A DNA stretch of 64,000 nucleotides, taken from NCBI GenBank assembly GCA_963613665.1, contig CAVEAL010000003.1, positions 1-64,000 of the forward strand, read 5' to 3'. The position numbers and the translations under genes were made by a program. This stretch comes from F23-B02 sp963613665. GTDB lineage: Bacteria; Bacillota; Clostridia; Oscillospirales; Oscillospiraceae. The notes under the pieces are model-generated. The model made no database searches. It saw only the letters and a program-made list of their open reading frames with translations, and was not told the origin of the DNA. Positions 1 to 8,044 of this stretch are shown here, piece by piece (position 1 is the stretch's first letter; every line of letters begins with the position of its first letter).

Positions 1-1
1 C

Positions 2-61
2 ATCACTCCGCTCGGCATGGCCTTCGTTCTGTACGCACAGATCACAGACTTCTTCGGCTAA
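2..61 (+). CDS. C-terminal end of an unknown, possibly membrane, protein
   Basis: The window opens inside an open frame that ends with TAA at 59-61. Only 19 residues are visible. They are hydrophobic with few charges (ITPLGMAF...ITDFFG), which would suit the last transmembrane segment of a carrier or ion pump, but this is too short to name a family. A hairpin terminator follows about 20 bases after the stop, which supports this being the true 3' end of a gene. Confidence 0.5.
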   Translation: MTPLGMAFVLYAQITDFFG

Positions 62-80
62 GCAGCATAACATGAGATAT

Positions 81-110
81 AAGGGACAGTCACGATACTG
101 TCCCTTTTTT
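81..110 (+). terminator. Rho-independent terminator
   Basis: The arms AGGGACAGT and ACTGTCCCT enclose a short loop and run into TTTTTT. It ends the gene leaving the left edge. Confidence 0.85.
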
Positions 111-111
111 G

Positions 112-139
112 TTGAAAAATTCTCTGAGTATGATATAAT
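112..139 (+). promoter_or_regulatory. Sigma-A type promoter of the zinc-ribbon gene
   Basis: TTGAAA at 112-117 and TATAAT at 134-139 are separated by 16 bases, placed just after the upstream terminator and about 30 bases before the start codon at 170. Confidence 0.7.
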
Positions 140-169
140 CAAAGCATCATCGCGTAAAGGAGAAAAAAC

Positions 170-598
170 ATGCGTGAATGTGAAAGCTGCAAAAATTATA
201 TTCCCGAGGGGATGAAGATATGTCCGCACTGCGGAAAGCTGCCGCCGACATTGTGGCCGCAGTTCGGCGTTTATGCTGTGCTCACGGCGCTTGCATTCGT
301 CTGCGCGGTGTACTTCCGCCCCTTCCTCAGCGGACCTGCGGCGGGTGAGGTTTCCCAGGGCGTTTTGTGGGCCGCAATGGTGATATTTATCGTATTCGGC
401 CTGATATTCCTCGGCGTCAGCATAATCATCGCGCGTGACTACAAGGGCCGGACGTTCCGCGGCAAGCTCACGAAGCAGGAGCGTGAGCGCTTCGTCAAAA
501 TGAAGCAGCACATTGAATCAAACCGCCACTTCTATGAAAAGGACATTGTCTACTGCACCGTCTGCGGCCATAAGAAGCCCGGCAATTATAAAAAATAA
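170..598 (+). CDS. Zinc-ribbon membrane protein, function unknown
   Basis: This 142-residue protein starts after a good AAAGGAGA ribosome site. Residues 4-21 hold two CxxC pairs (C4, C7, C18, C21), a zinc-ribbon knuckle. Two hydrophobic stretches at about 30-52 and 65-88 look like transmembrane helices forming a hairpin, and a basic segment follows. Another CxxC (CTVCGHKK) lies near the C-terminus, so both ends may bind metal on the same side of the membrane. It is monocistronic, with its own promoter and a terminator shared with the convergent ABC operon. I do not recognise a named family; small proteins with this layout are common in Clostridia and are mostly uncharacterised. Confidence 0.85.
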   Translation: MRECESCKNYIPEGMKICPHCGKLPPTLWPQFGVYAVLTALAFVCAVYFRPFLSGPAAGEVSQGVLWAAMVIFIVFGLIFLGVSIIIARDYKGRTFRGKLTKQERERFVKMKQHIESNRHFYEKDIVYCTVCGHKKPGNYKK

Positions 599-615
599 GC
601 AAGTGTTAATATAAC

Positions 616-650
616 AGCAGCTCCCCGTCGTTCCGAAACGGGGAGCTGCT
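616..650. terminator. Bidirectional terminator between convergent genes
   Basis: A 13-bp inverted repeat (arms AGCAGCTCCCCGT and ACGGGGAGCTGCT) lies between the stop codons of the + strand zinc-ribbon gene and the minus-strand permease. The T-rich flanks are weak on both sides. Confidence 0.75.
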
Positions 651-657
651 TCTGCGT

Positions 658-2469
658 TTAATTTATTGCTACCGTATTGGCCGCACCATCGATCGCACCG
701 TCCGTGTTGAGCAGATCGATGCCGAGCTTCTCCCTGACCCAGGAGATGCAGCTCGTGCAGCCGGTGTTTATCTCGCAGGAGAGACTCGTGTAGTTGGGAT
801 AGCCCGGCTTTGCGTCGTCATCGGCAAGCTCGAGCGTTATGGTAGCAAGATAGTACGGGCCCGAGTCTGTGATATAGCGTCCGGCCTTAATGTCCGGAAT
901 GAGCGCGTTGTGGTAAAAATCAACGGCCTGTTCGGGAGTGAGAGGGAACTGCCCGGTCTCATAATCCGGCGCCCAGAACACCGAGTAGACGCAGTGGTCG
1001 GTCTCGACAGGGATGGTCGGCGTGAAGCGCTCAAGCAGTATGTAGGGGGAATCGAGCAGCTCGTAGTATTTTTCATAGTTTTCGTCGCCGTTGAGAATAT
1101 CATACGCCCTTGTTATCTCCTGCCCGCTCTTGAGCACATATTGGAAGCTGATATATTCGGAGTTTTCGTAGTTAAGGTCAAGAGACTTGTATCTGTCCAT
1201 GTCCTTTATGATGCTCTCATGCAGTGCACGGAACTCTGAGATGCCATCCCTGCTGCGGACCTCTCCGCCGCCGCCCGTGGTTGTGTAGCTTATGTACTCG
1301 ATGCTGTCCTCGTCGGGAACGTAGCGGCCGATGCCGAACACGTCGAGATCGCAGCCGAGCGTGAACACCGCGCACAGGCAGCACACGACGATGAAGCCGG
1401 CCCAGCCGTCACGGAAAACATGGAAGCTCTTTTCAAGCAGCATCCTCGCGCCGAAGTAGCCGACGAAGGCGAAGATAATAAGGCTCGGTATCATGATGAC
1501 GACCGACAGCGAAGGAGTGCTGAATATCGCGTACAGCAGAGTGTACAGCAGCAGACCGCCGCACAGCGCGGAGCAGACCGCGACGCCGTATTTGAACACG
1601 GGTCTCAGGCAGCGCACGGCAACAATGTCTCCGGCTGCCTCCATCCTGCGCTTTCTGTAGACCAGCAGCGCAGCGGCGGAGAAAAGAAGCCCCGCTGCGC
1701 AGTAGATGACCGTTGCGGTCCAGTGAGTATAGCTGACTGAAACAAGGGAGCTCAGGTCGTTGAGCATGTCATAGTCATATACATTTTTAAGCTCGAAGTT
1801 TCCGAGCATGTAGACGACGGGGGAGAGGAAGTCGAGCACGCAGTTAAAGTAATATGACTCCATGCCCCAGATAAGGCAGGAAAAATGCGCCCTTACGATG
1901 TACTCCATGCCGACGGCGATGAAGTTGAAGATGAAAAACAGCACGGGGAGCACGACGATGCTGCCGGTCATGACGGCGGTTATCGCTGCGATGCCGTAAA
2001 AGAGCAGGAACTGCATCGAGTACGCGCCGAACCATGACATAACGGCCTTAAACGCAAACGCAGTGTCCGATACCGCGCCGAGAGAGAAAACGAAGGTCAG
2101 CAGCGCTATAACGATATTAGAACAGATAACGGGCGCCACACCGCCGAGCCAGACTGAGCCGAACACCGTCTCGCGGCGCAGCGGCAGGGAGGCTATTAGC
2201 CCCGTGCTGCGGGAGTTATACATGAAGCTGAACACGGCCATCGCGGTGATTATCGCCATCAGGCACGAGACGATAGGGGAGGCAAATACGGCGCTGCGCG
2301 CTATGTCGAGCACAAAATCGGATGTCCTGTTCTGCCCCATGCTGTTGAAGAGCGTCAGCATCGGCATGAACAGGAACCAGCCGCCGAAGTGGACAAACCA
2401 CAGCGGCCAGAAGCGCCGGAGCGTGCTTTTGAAAAGCCCTGCGTTAAAGAACGATATCTTTGACTTCAT
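658..2469 (-). CDS. ABC transporter permease (ABC-2/Ytr type)
   Basis: A 603-residue multi-spanning permease with two clusters of hydrophobic helices (about residues 20-285 and 305-385). These are followed by a roughly 190-residue soluble, probably extracytoplasmic C-terminal region. The open frame could start 32 codons earlier, but the ATG at 2467-2469 has GGGAGGTG just before it and gives a natural N-terminus, overlapping the end of the ATPase gene by 26 bases. Its place after a YtrA-like GntR repressor and a single ATPase matches the Bacillus YtrABCDEF-type arrangement, in which such systems respond to cell-wall stress or are linked to acetoin use. The substrate cannot be read from the sequence. 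It is translationally coupled to the ATPase. Confidence 0.85.
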   Translation of the reverse strand: MKSKISFFNAGLFKSTLRRFWPLWFVHFGGWFLFMPMLTLFNSMGQNRTSDFVLDIARSAVFASPIVSCLMAIITAMAVFSFMYNSRSTGLIASLPLRRETVFGSVWLGGVAPVICSNIVIALLTFVFSLGAVSDTAFAFKAVMSWFGAYSMQFLLFYGIAAITAVMTGSIVVLPVLFFIFNFIAVGMEYIVRAHFSCLIWGMESYYFNCVLDFLSPVVYMLGNFELKNVYDYDMLNDLSSLVSVSYTHWTATVIYCAAGLLFSAAALLVYRKRRMEAAGDIVAVRCLRPVFKYGVAVCSALCGGLLLYTLLYAIFSTPSLSVVIMIPSLIIFAFVGYFGARMLLEKSFHVFRDGWAGFIVVCCLCAVFTLGCDLDVFGIGRYVPDEDSIEYISYTTTGGGGEVRSRDGISEFRALHESIIKDMDRYKSLDLNYENSEYISFQYVLKSGQEITRAYDILNGDENYEKYYELLDSPYILLERFTPTIPVETDHCVYSVFWAPDYETGQFPLTPEQAVDFYHNALIPDIKAGRYITDSGPYYLATITLELADDDAKPGYPNYTSLSCEINTGCTSCISWVREKLGIDLLNTDGAIDGAANTVAIN

Positions 2470-3337
2470 AGTCTGCACCTCCCAGCTCATAAATAAATAT
2501 CTCCTCAAGCGTAAGCGGAACAAAGTCCATGAACAGCGGCCTGCATACAGCGAGCCTTTCCTCAAGCTCCGCCGTTGTGCCGTGCAGTATCATCGTCTGC
2601 AATCTGCCTGTAGCCGTCCTGTGCAGAATATCGAGCCCATCGGGCAGCTCCGCGCCGTCCGGCAGCGCGAGCTGCATCTTGACGATGCCCTCCTGAAGCT
2701 CGCTCAGGCTGCGCTCTATCATTATCCTGCCTCTGTTCATTATGCCGACATGGTCGCAGACGTCCTCGAGCTCACGCAGGTTGTGCGAGGAAACGAGCAC
2801 CGTCGTCTCGTTTTCGGCAACGTCAGCCATGACGATGCTCCATATCTGGCGGCGCATCACGGGGTCGAGACCGTCCACCGGCTCGTCGAGCACAAGAACG
2901 TCGGGCCTGAGAGCCATCATCATCCAGAACGCCGCCTGCTTCTGCATGCCCTTTGACAGCTTGCGCATCTGACGCTTGCGGTCAAGGCCGAACACCTCGC
3001 CGAGCTTATCGAAGCGCTCTGTGTCAAACTGCGGATAAATGCTGCGGTAGAAGTTTGCCATCTCGCCGATGCTGGCGTTTGCAAAGTAGAATATATCGTC
3101 GGGGATATACGCGATGCGGTTTTTGACCGGCGGATTTTCAAAAACGGGCTGACCGTCAACGAGCACATCGCCGGAGTCCTGCCTGTATATGCCGGTCAGA
3201 TGGCGGATTATTGTGCTTTTTCCCGCGCCGTTTGGTCCGACGAGGCCGTACACCGAGCCCTTGGGGACGCTCATGCTCAGCTCGTCGAGCGCGCGGAAGC
3301 CGTCAAACTCCTTGACGACGTTTCTGATCTCAATCAT
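2444..3337 (-). CDS. ABC transporter ATP-binding protein (YtrB-like)
   Basis: A 297-residue ATPase. Walker A (GPNGAGKST) is at residues 34-42, the signature is the variant LSKGMQKQ, and Walker B with the following loop reads VLVLDEPVDGLDP. A C-terminal extension of about 80 residues is typical of ABC-2 ATPases. A TTG six bases upstream is also open, but GGAGAG stands at the right distance for the ATG at 3335-3337, which overlaps the stop of the GntR gene. It should energise the permease encoded downstream. Confidence 0.93.
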   Translation of the reverse strand: MIEIRNVVKEFDGFRALDELSMSVPKGSVYGLVGPNGAGKSTIIRHLTGIYRQDSGDVLVDGQPVFENPPVKNRIAYIPDDIFYFANASIGEMANFYRSIYPQFDTERFDKLGEVFGLDRKRQMRKLSKGMQKQAAFWMMMALRPDVLVLDEPVDGLDPVMRRQIWSIVMADVAENETTVLVSSHNLRELEDVCDHVGIMNRGRIMIERSLSELQEGIVKMQLALPDGAELPDGLDILHRTATGRLQTMILHGTTAELEERLAVCRPLFMDFVPLTLEEIFIYELGGADYEVKDIVL

Positions 3338-3695
3338 GGTCAAGCTCTCCTTTCAGGCGCTGCGAAAGCATCTGCTTCGTAACGCCGACATAGCCGAGCT
3401 CCGTAACAAGCTCGTCGAATTTGCCGATCAGCTCCGCGCGGCGCAGAGCTTCGGCCTCGTCGTTTGAGCAGACGAAGCTGCCCTTACCGGGCACTGAACA
3501 GATATAGCCCTCGGCCTCCAGCTCCCTGTAAGCGCGCTGGATCGTGCTGGGGTTGATGGCAAGTCCGGTCGCCATCTCGCGCACGGAGCTTATCCTGCTG
3601 CCGGCAGGCAGCGCTCCGGACACGATCAGGCGGCGCATCCCGTCCTTTATCTGTTCATATATAGGACGCGGATCCCGGAAGTTAATGCTGATCAC
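3330..3695 (-). CDS. GntR-family repressor, YtrA subfamily
   Basis: A 121-residue regulator with an N-terminal winged helix-turn-helix (PIYEQIKDGMRRLIVSG, then SVREMATGLAINPSTIQRAYRELE) and only a short C-terminal tail, the hallmark of the YtrA subfamily rather than the longer FadR or HutC types. The start is GTG at 3693-3695 with GGAGGG about 8 bases before it. It is first in the operon with its ABC ATPase and permease and probably represses it by binding near the promoter at 3742-3770. In the family the inducer is often an antibiotic or cell-wall signal; here it is unknown. Confidence 0.92.
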   Translation of the reverse strand: MISINFRDPRPIYEQIKDGMRRLIVSGALPAGSRISSVREMATGLAINPSTIQRAYRELEAEGYICSVPGKGSFVCSNDEAEALRRAELIGKFDELVTELGYVGVTKQMLSQRLKGELDHD

Positions 3696-3741
3696 TGTTC
3701 GATCCCTCCATAGTAACTGTGTGGCTCGTTCTCATACACTT

Positions 3742-3770
3742 AATATACACACGCTCAGAAAGATTGTCAA
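3742..3770 (-). promoter_or_regulatory. Sigma-A promoter and probable operator of the GntR/ABC operon
   Basis: Read on the minus strand, TTGACA (3765-3770) and TATATT (3742-3747) are 17 bases apart. GTGTAT occurs twice across the -10 and start site, a possible operator half-site pair for the GntR protein. The -35/-10 match is near perfect; the operator is inference. Confidence 0.8.
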
Positions 3771-3836
3771 GCGCTTTTTGAAAAAATAACTAAAAATATA
3801 TGTATATGATACCGTGAAATTGTGAACGCTTTTTTC

Positions 3837-3865
3837 TTGCTTATACAGCGGAAAGATGCTAAAAT
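3837..3865 (+). promoter_or_regulatory. Sigma-A promoter of the methyltransferase-ECF-truA operon
   Basis: TTGCTT at 3837-3842, a 17-base spacer and TAAAAT at 3860-3865, about 30 bases before the start codon. No other promoter is evident before truA, so this may drive all five genes and possibly the genes beyond. Confidence 0.65.
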
Positions 3866-3895
3866 ATAATGCTATATCAGTACAATGGGTAAGGT

Positions 3896-4765
3896 ATGTA
3901 TATGTGGATATCGGATAAATGGCAGGACTTTGAACTTATCGACTGCTCAAAGGGCGAAAAGCTTGAGCGCTGGGGCAGGTTTTACCTCGTTCGCCCCGAC
4001 CCGCAGGCCATATGGGACACGCCGCGCAGCGACGCGAGATGGAGCATGCGCGATGCACGCTACCGCCGTGCATCTACGGGCGGCGGCGCATGGGACAAGG
4101 GCGGCCTTCCGGCAAGCTGGAGGATAAATTACGGTGAGCTCAGCTTCAACGTAAAGCCCATGAACTTCAAGCACACCGGACTTTTTCCCGAGCAGGCCTG
4201 CAACTGGGATTATGCCATGCGGAAGATACGCTCTGCCGGCAGGCCGATAAGCGTTTTAAACCTTTTCGCGTATACCGGCGCGGCTACCGTCGCCTGCGCC
4301 AGGGCCGGAGCAAGCGTATGCCATGTGGACGCTGCCAAGGGCATGGTCGCATGGGGCAAGGAAAATGCTGCGGCATCCGGACTGTCCGAGGCTCCGATAC
4401 GCTGGATAGTCGATGACTGCGCAAAATTCGTTGAGCGCGAGATACGCAGAGGCCGCAGGTACGACGCGATCATCATGGACCCGCCGTCCTACGGACGCGG
4501 CCCCGGAGGCGAGGTTTGGAAGCTGGAGCAGAATCTCTGGCCCTTCGTGTCGCTTTGCGCGGGCGTACTGTCCGATGATCCGCTGTTTGTTATAATAAAT
4601 TCCTACACAACGGGACTGTCGCCCTCTGTGCTGTCGTATGTCACCGAGAGCATATTCACCAAAAAATTCGGCGGCCGCTCGGAAAGCCGGGAGCTTGGGC
4701 TGCCGGTCACCGATTCCGGCCTCGTGCTGCCCTGCGGCGCGACCTGCCGTTGGGAAAGAGACTGA
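3896..4765 (+). CDS. Class I SAM-dependent methyltransferase, RlmI-like
   Basis: A 289-residue (or 287 if the second ATG at 3902 is used) methyltransferase. The SAM-binding core begins NLFAYTGAATVACARAGA, followed by an acidic residue ending strand 2 (HVDAAKG). The catalytic motif IV is DPPSYGRG, which is the (N/D)PPxY/F signature of RlmI/RlmK and related 23S rRNA cytosine methyltransferases. Unlike RlmI it has no PUA domain of normal length, only about 90 residues before the core, so it belongs to the shorter clade. The ribosome site (AAGG) is weak and fits 3902 slightly better. Its stop codon lies one base before the ecfA1 start, so it is co-transcribed. The exact RNA target is not known. 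Confidence 0.85.
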   Translation: MYMWISDKWQDFELIDCSKGEKLERWGRFYLVRPDPQAIWDTPRSDARWSMRDARYRRASTGGGAWDKGGLPASWRINYGELSFNVKPMNFKHTGLFPEQACNWDYAMRKIRSAGRPISVLNLFAYTGAATVACARAGASVCHVDAAKGMVAWGKENAAASGLSEAPIRWIVDDCAKFVEREIRRGRRYDAIIMDPPSYGRGPGGEVWKLEQNLWPFVSLCAGVLSDDPLFVIINSYTTGLSPSVLSYVTESIFTKKFGGRSESRELGLPVTDSGLVLPCGATCRWERD

Positions 4766-4766
4766 A

Positions 4767-5600
4767 ATGAGCAATATAATCAGCATAAATAACCTGCATT
4801 ACACGTATCCCGGCGATGAGCTCGAGAGCCTGTGCGGCGTATCTCTTGAGATAGAAAAAGGCAGCTTTGTCGCGGTGCTGGGACATAACGGCTCCGGCAA
4901 GAGCACGCTTGCAAAGCATTTGAACGCCATCCTTACGCCCACAGAGGGTGAGGTGCTCGTTGACGGTATGAGTACAGCCGACGAGAACAGGCTCCTCGAT
5001 ATCCGGCGCACGGTCGGCATGGTGTTCCAGAACCCCGATAACCAGATAGTCGCAAACGTCGTCGAGGACGATGTCGCCTTCGCGCCGGAAAATCTCGGCG
5101 TTGCGCCGGAGGAGATACGGCAGCGCGTGGATTCGGCTCTGAAACAGGTGGATATGTATGAGTTCCGCATGCATGCTCCGCACCTGCTGTCAGGCGGGCA
5201 GAAGCAGCGCGTTGCGATAGCCGGCGTTATCGCAATGGAGCCCGAGGTCGTGGTGCTTGATGAGCCGACGGCAATGCTCGATCCCAAGGGCAGGGCAGAG
5301 GTCATAGACACCGTAACGAAGCTTTGCCGCGAAAAGGGCATAACTGTCGTACTCATAACGCATCATATGTCCGAGTGTATCGGAGCCGACCGCGTCATCG
5401 TCATGTCAAACGGCCATGTCATCGCCGACGACAGTCCGGAGATGGTCTTTTCTCAGGTCGAGCTCATGAAAAGCGAAGGTCTCACCGTGCCGGCGACGAC
5501 GGAGCTCATGTATGAACTCAACAAATACGGCTTTGATTTGCCGTTGACTGCGCTCGGAGTTACCGAATGCGCGAAGGAAATCGCAAAGGAATTAAAATAA
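4767..5600 (+). CDS. ecfA1: ECF transporter ATPase EcfA1
   Basis: A 277-residue ABC ATPase of the CbiO/EcfA family: Walker A GHNGSGKST, Q-loop VFQNPDNQIV (the NPDNQ form typical of EcfA1), signature LSGGQKQRVAIAG, Walker B VVVLDEPTAMLDP. A longer open frame begins at 4638, but that would overlap the methyltransferase; ATG 4767 follows GGGAAAGAG. It pairs with EcfA2 to form the heterodimeric motor of the group II (shared) ECF module, which energises several separately encoded vitamin S-components. No S-component lies in this operon, as expected for the shared module. Confidence 0.96.
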   Translation: MSNIISINNLHYTYPGDELESLCGVSLEIEKGSFVAVLGHNGSGKSTLAKHLNAILTPTEGEVLVDGMSTADENRLLDIRRTVGMVFQNPDNQIVANVVEDDVAFAPENLGVAPEEIRQRVDSALKQVDMYEFRMHAPHLLSGGQKQRVAIAGVIAMEPEVVVLDEPTAMLDPKGRAEVIDTVTKLCREKGITVVLITHHMSECIGADRVIVMSNGHVIADDSPEMVFSQVELMKSEGLTVPATTELMYELNKYGFDLPLTALGVTECAKEIAKELK

Positions 5601-5601
5601 T

Positions 5602-6468
5602 ATGTCAGATATAAAAGTAAGCGGTCTGAGCCATGTTTACAGCGCGGACACGCCCTTTGAAAAGATAGCGATAAACGGCGTCAATGTCGAGATACCGCAT
5701 GGCCAGCTTGTCGGCCTTATCGGCCATACAGGCTCCGGAAAGAGCACCTTTATCCAGCATCTCAACGGCCTGCTCGTTCCGAGCGGCGGCACGGTGCTCG
5801 TTGACGGTGTTGATATAAACGGCGATAAGACCGCCTCGCGTGACGTAAGGTTCAAGGTCGGCCTCGTTTTTCAGTATCCGGAGTACCAGCTTTTCGAGGA
5901 AACGGTGTATGCCGACATTGCCTTTGGTCCGAAAAATATGAAGCTTTCCGAAGGTGAGATAGACGAGCGCGTGCGCGAGGCCGCGGCTCTCGTCGGCGTG
6001 GACGAGGCACTGTTCGAGCGCTCTCCGCTTGAGCTGTCGGGAGGGCAGAAGCGCAGAGTCGCCATAGCGGGAGTTATCGCAATGCGCCCCGGTGTTCTCA
6101 TCCTTGATGAGCCGACCGCCGGCCTCGATCCGGCCGGATGCCGCAGAATACTCGATACTATATGTGATTACCGTGAGAAAACCGGCTCGACCGTCGTCAT
6201 AGTCAGCCACAGCATGGACGACGTCGCAAAGATAGCAGACCGGCTCATCGTCTTTAACCACGGCAGCATCCGCTTTGACGGAACACCCGAAGAGGTGTTC
6301 TCAAACCCCGATGAGCTTTTGAGCATCGGCCTGTCCGTTCCGGCGCCGACGCAGATAGCAGCCGCTCTGCGTGAGCAGGGCGTTGCGATAAAAGGCTCGG
6401 TCTACACAAACGAGCAGCTTCTGTCGGCTATCCTGAAGCTTAAAAAGGAGGCCGGACGCGATGCTTAA
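5602..6468 (+). CDS. ecfA2: ECF transporter ATPase EcfA2
   Basis: A 288-residue ABC ATPase with Walker A GHTGSGKST, Q-loop VFQYPEYQLF (the PEYQLF form typical of EcfA2), signature LSGGQKRRVAIAG and Walker B VLILDEPTAGLDP. It starts one base after the ecfA1 stop and overlaps ecfT by eight bases, so the three are made together. It forms the second half of the asymmetric ATPase dimer that contacts EcfT through its coupling helices. Confidence 0.96.
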   Translation: MSDIKVSGLSHVYSADTPFEKIAINGVNVEIPHGQLVGLIGHTGSGKSTFIQHLNGLLVPSGGTVLVDGVDINGDKTASRDVRFKVGLVFQYPEYQLFEETVYADIAFGPKNMKLSEGEIDERVREAAALVGVDEALFERSPLELSGGQKRRVAIAGVIAMRPGVLILDEPTAGLDPAGCRRILDTICDYREKTGSTVVIVSHSMDDVAKIADRLIVFNHGSIRFDGTPEEVFSNPDELLSIGLSVPAPTQIAAALREQGVAIKGSVYTNEQLLSAILKLKKEAGRDA

Positions 6469-7258
6469 AGACATAACCCTCGGCCAGTATTTCCCCGGCG
6501 ATACAGTCGCGCACAGGCTCGACCCGAGAACGAAGCTTCTGCTGGTCGTAATATATATAGTAGGGCTTTTCAATTGCAAGGGCTTTGCAGGCTATGCCTT
6601 TGTCATACTCATAACGGCGCTGAGCATGGCCGTGTCCAAGATAAAGCCCAGGTCAGCTCTCAAGGGTTTGAAGCCAGTAATTATAATCATTATCCTCACC
6701 GCGGTGCTCAATATCTTCTACACCGGCGGCACGCCCATAATAGAGGGCTGGATAATAACATGGGAGGGCATCGAGCGCGCCGTGATGATGTCGCTGCGTA
6801 TAATCCTCCTGATCGTCGGAACGTTCATGCTGACGTACACGACAAGTCCCATAGCGCTCACCGACGGGCTTGAGATAATGTTCGGTCCGCTCAAGAAGAT
6901 AAAGGTACCGGTTCACGAGATGAGCATGATGATGAGCATGGCGCTCAGATTTATCCCGACGCTTATCGAAGAGACGGACAAGATCATGTCCGCACAGAAG
7001 GCGCGCGGCGCGGATTTTGACAGCGGCAATCTGTTTCAGCGTGCCAAGGCGCTGCTGCCGATACTCGTTCCGCTGTTCGTGTCGGCCTTCCGCCGTGCCG
7101 ATGAGCTGGCCATTGCCATGGAAAGCCGCTGCTATCACGGCGGCAAGGGCAGAACAAGGATGAAGCAGCTCAGGATGCAGGGCATCGACGCGGCAGCCCT
7201 TGCGCTTGGCGCAGTGTTTCTTGCGGCGATCTTCGTTATGAAACACTTCGGGTTTTGA
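6461..7258 (+). CDS. ecfT: ECF transporter transmembrane coupling protein EcfT
   Basis: A 265-residue membrane protein of the CbiQ/EcfT family with about five hydrophobic helices. The second Ala-Arg-Gly coupling motif is seen as AQKARGADF in the cytoplasmic loop, after a methionine-rich MSMMMSMALRFIPTL helix characteristic of the family. AAGGAGG at 6447-6453 serves as ribosome site. Ends the shared ECF module; truA follows 11 bases later, an order conserved in many Firmicutes. Confidence 0.95.
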   Translation: MLKDITLGQYFPGDTVAHRLDPRTKLLLVVIYIVGLFNCKGFAGYAFVILITALSMAVSKIKPRSALKGLKPVIIIIILTAVLNIFYTGGTPIIEGWIITWEGIERAVMMSLRIILLIVGTFMLTYTTSPIALTDGLEIMFGPLKKIKVPVHEMSMMMSMALRFIPTLIEETDKIMSAQKARGADFDSGNLFQRAKALLPILVPLFVSAFRRADELAIAMESRCYHGGKGRTRMKQLRMQGIDAAALALGAVFLAAIFVMKHFGF

Positions 7259-7269
7259 GGTGCTGAACA

Positions 7270-8037
7270 ATGAGAAACATTGCCTTGCGCCTTCGCTATG
7301 ACGGCAGCCGCTACCACGGCTGGCAGGTGCAGAAAAACGACGTTTCCGTGTGCAGCACGGTGCAGGATGCGCTCTCTAAGATATGCGAGCACCCCGTGAA
7401 GCTCACAGGCTGCGGACGCACCGATGCCGGAGTTCATGCTCTGCGCTACTGCGCAAACCTCCATACAGACTGCCGCATACCTATAGACCGTTTCCCGCTG
7501 GCTGCAAATTCGCGCCTGCCGGATGATATCGCGGTCGTGGATGCCGTGGAGGTGGACGAGCGCTTTAACGCCATATCTTCATGCGTTAAAAAAGAGTATA
7601 TATATAAGATACACAATTCCAACATCCGCGATCCGTTCCTTGAAAAGCGCGCATGCTTTTATCCGCAGGAGCTGGATATGGAAAGAATGCAGGCGGCTGC
7701 AAAAGCCTTTGAGGGCACCCATGATTTTGCCGCCGTGCGCTCGCTCGGAACGCAGACAAAGACGACCGTTCGCACAGTCTACGGCTGCACTGCAGAGAAA
7801 ACGGATGATCTTATAACAGTTTCGGTCTGTGCCAACGGCTTTTTGTACAACATGTGCCGTGCCATAGTCGGAACGCTGGTGTACGCGTCCTACGGGAAGA
7901 TAGAACCCGGGGATATTCCCAAGCTGCTCGAACTCGGCGACAGGAGGCTCACGGGGCCTACGATGCCGCCGCAGGGCTTGTATTTGAACAGAGTGTGGTA
8001 TGAAGGTCCAGCCGGTATCATGATGCTGAAGGACTGA
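7270..8037 (+). CDS. truA: tRNA pseudouridine(38-40) synthase TruA
   Basis: A 255-residue enzyme of normal TruA length that converts U38-U40 in the anticodon stem to pseudouridine. The catalytic Asp is D52 in GCGRTDAGVHA, the family signature; the YDGSRYHGWQ N-terminal motif and FLYNMCRAIVGTL C-terminal motif are also present. It follows ecfT directly in the same operon. The start ATG at 7270 follows TGAGGTG. Confidence 0.97.
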   Translation: MRNIALRLRYDGSRYHGWQVQKNDVSVCSTVQDALSKICEHPVKLTGCGRTDAGVHALRYCANLHTDCRIPIDRFPLAANSRLPDDIAVVDAVEVDERFNAISSCVKKEYIYKIHNSNIRDPFLEKRACFYPQELDMERMQAAAKAFEGTHDFAAVRSLGTQTKTTVRTVYGCTAEKTDDLITVSVCANGFLYNMCRAIVGTLVYASYGKIEPGDIPKLLELGDRRLTGPTMPPQGLYLNRVWYEGPAGIMMLKD

Positions 8038-8044
8038 ATGCTTA

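Noticed and set aside
2470..2565. 32-residue extension of the ABC permease
   Set aside because: Lies wholly inside the ATPase gene; the ATG at 2467-2469 has GGGAGGTG in front.
4638..4766. Longer N-terminus for EcfA1
   Set aside because: It would be the out-of-frame reading of the methyltransferase gene; ATG 4767 has a ribosome site and matches the family start.
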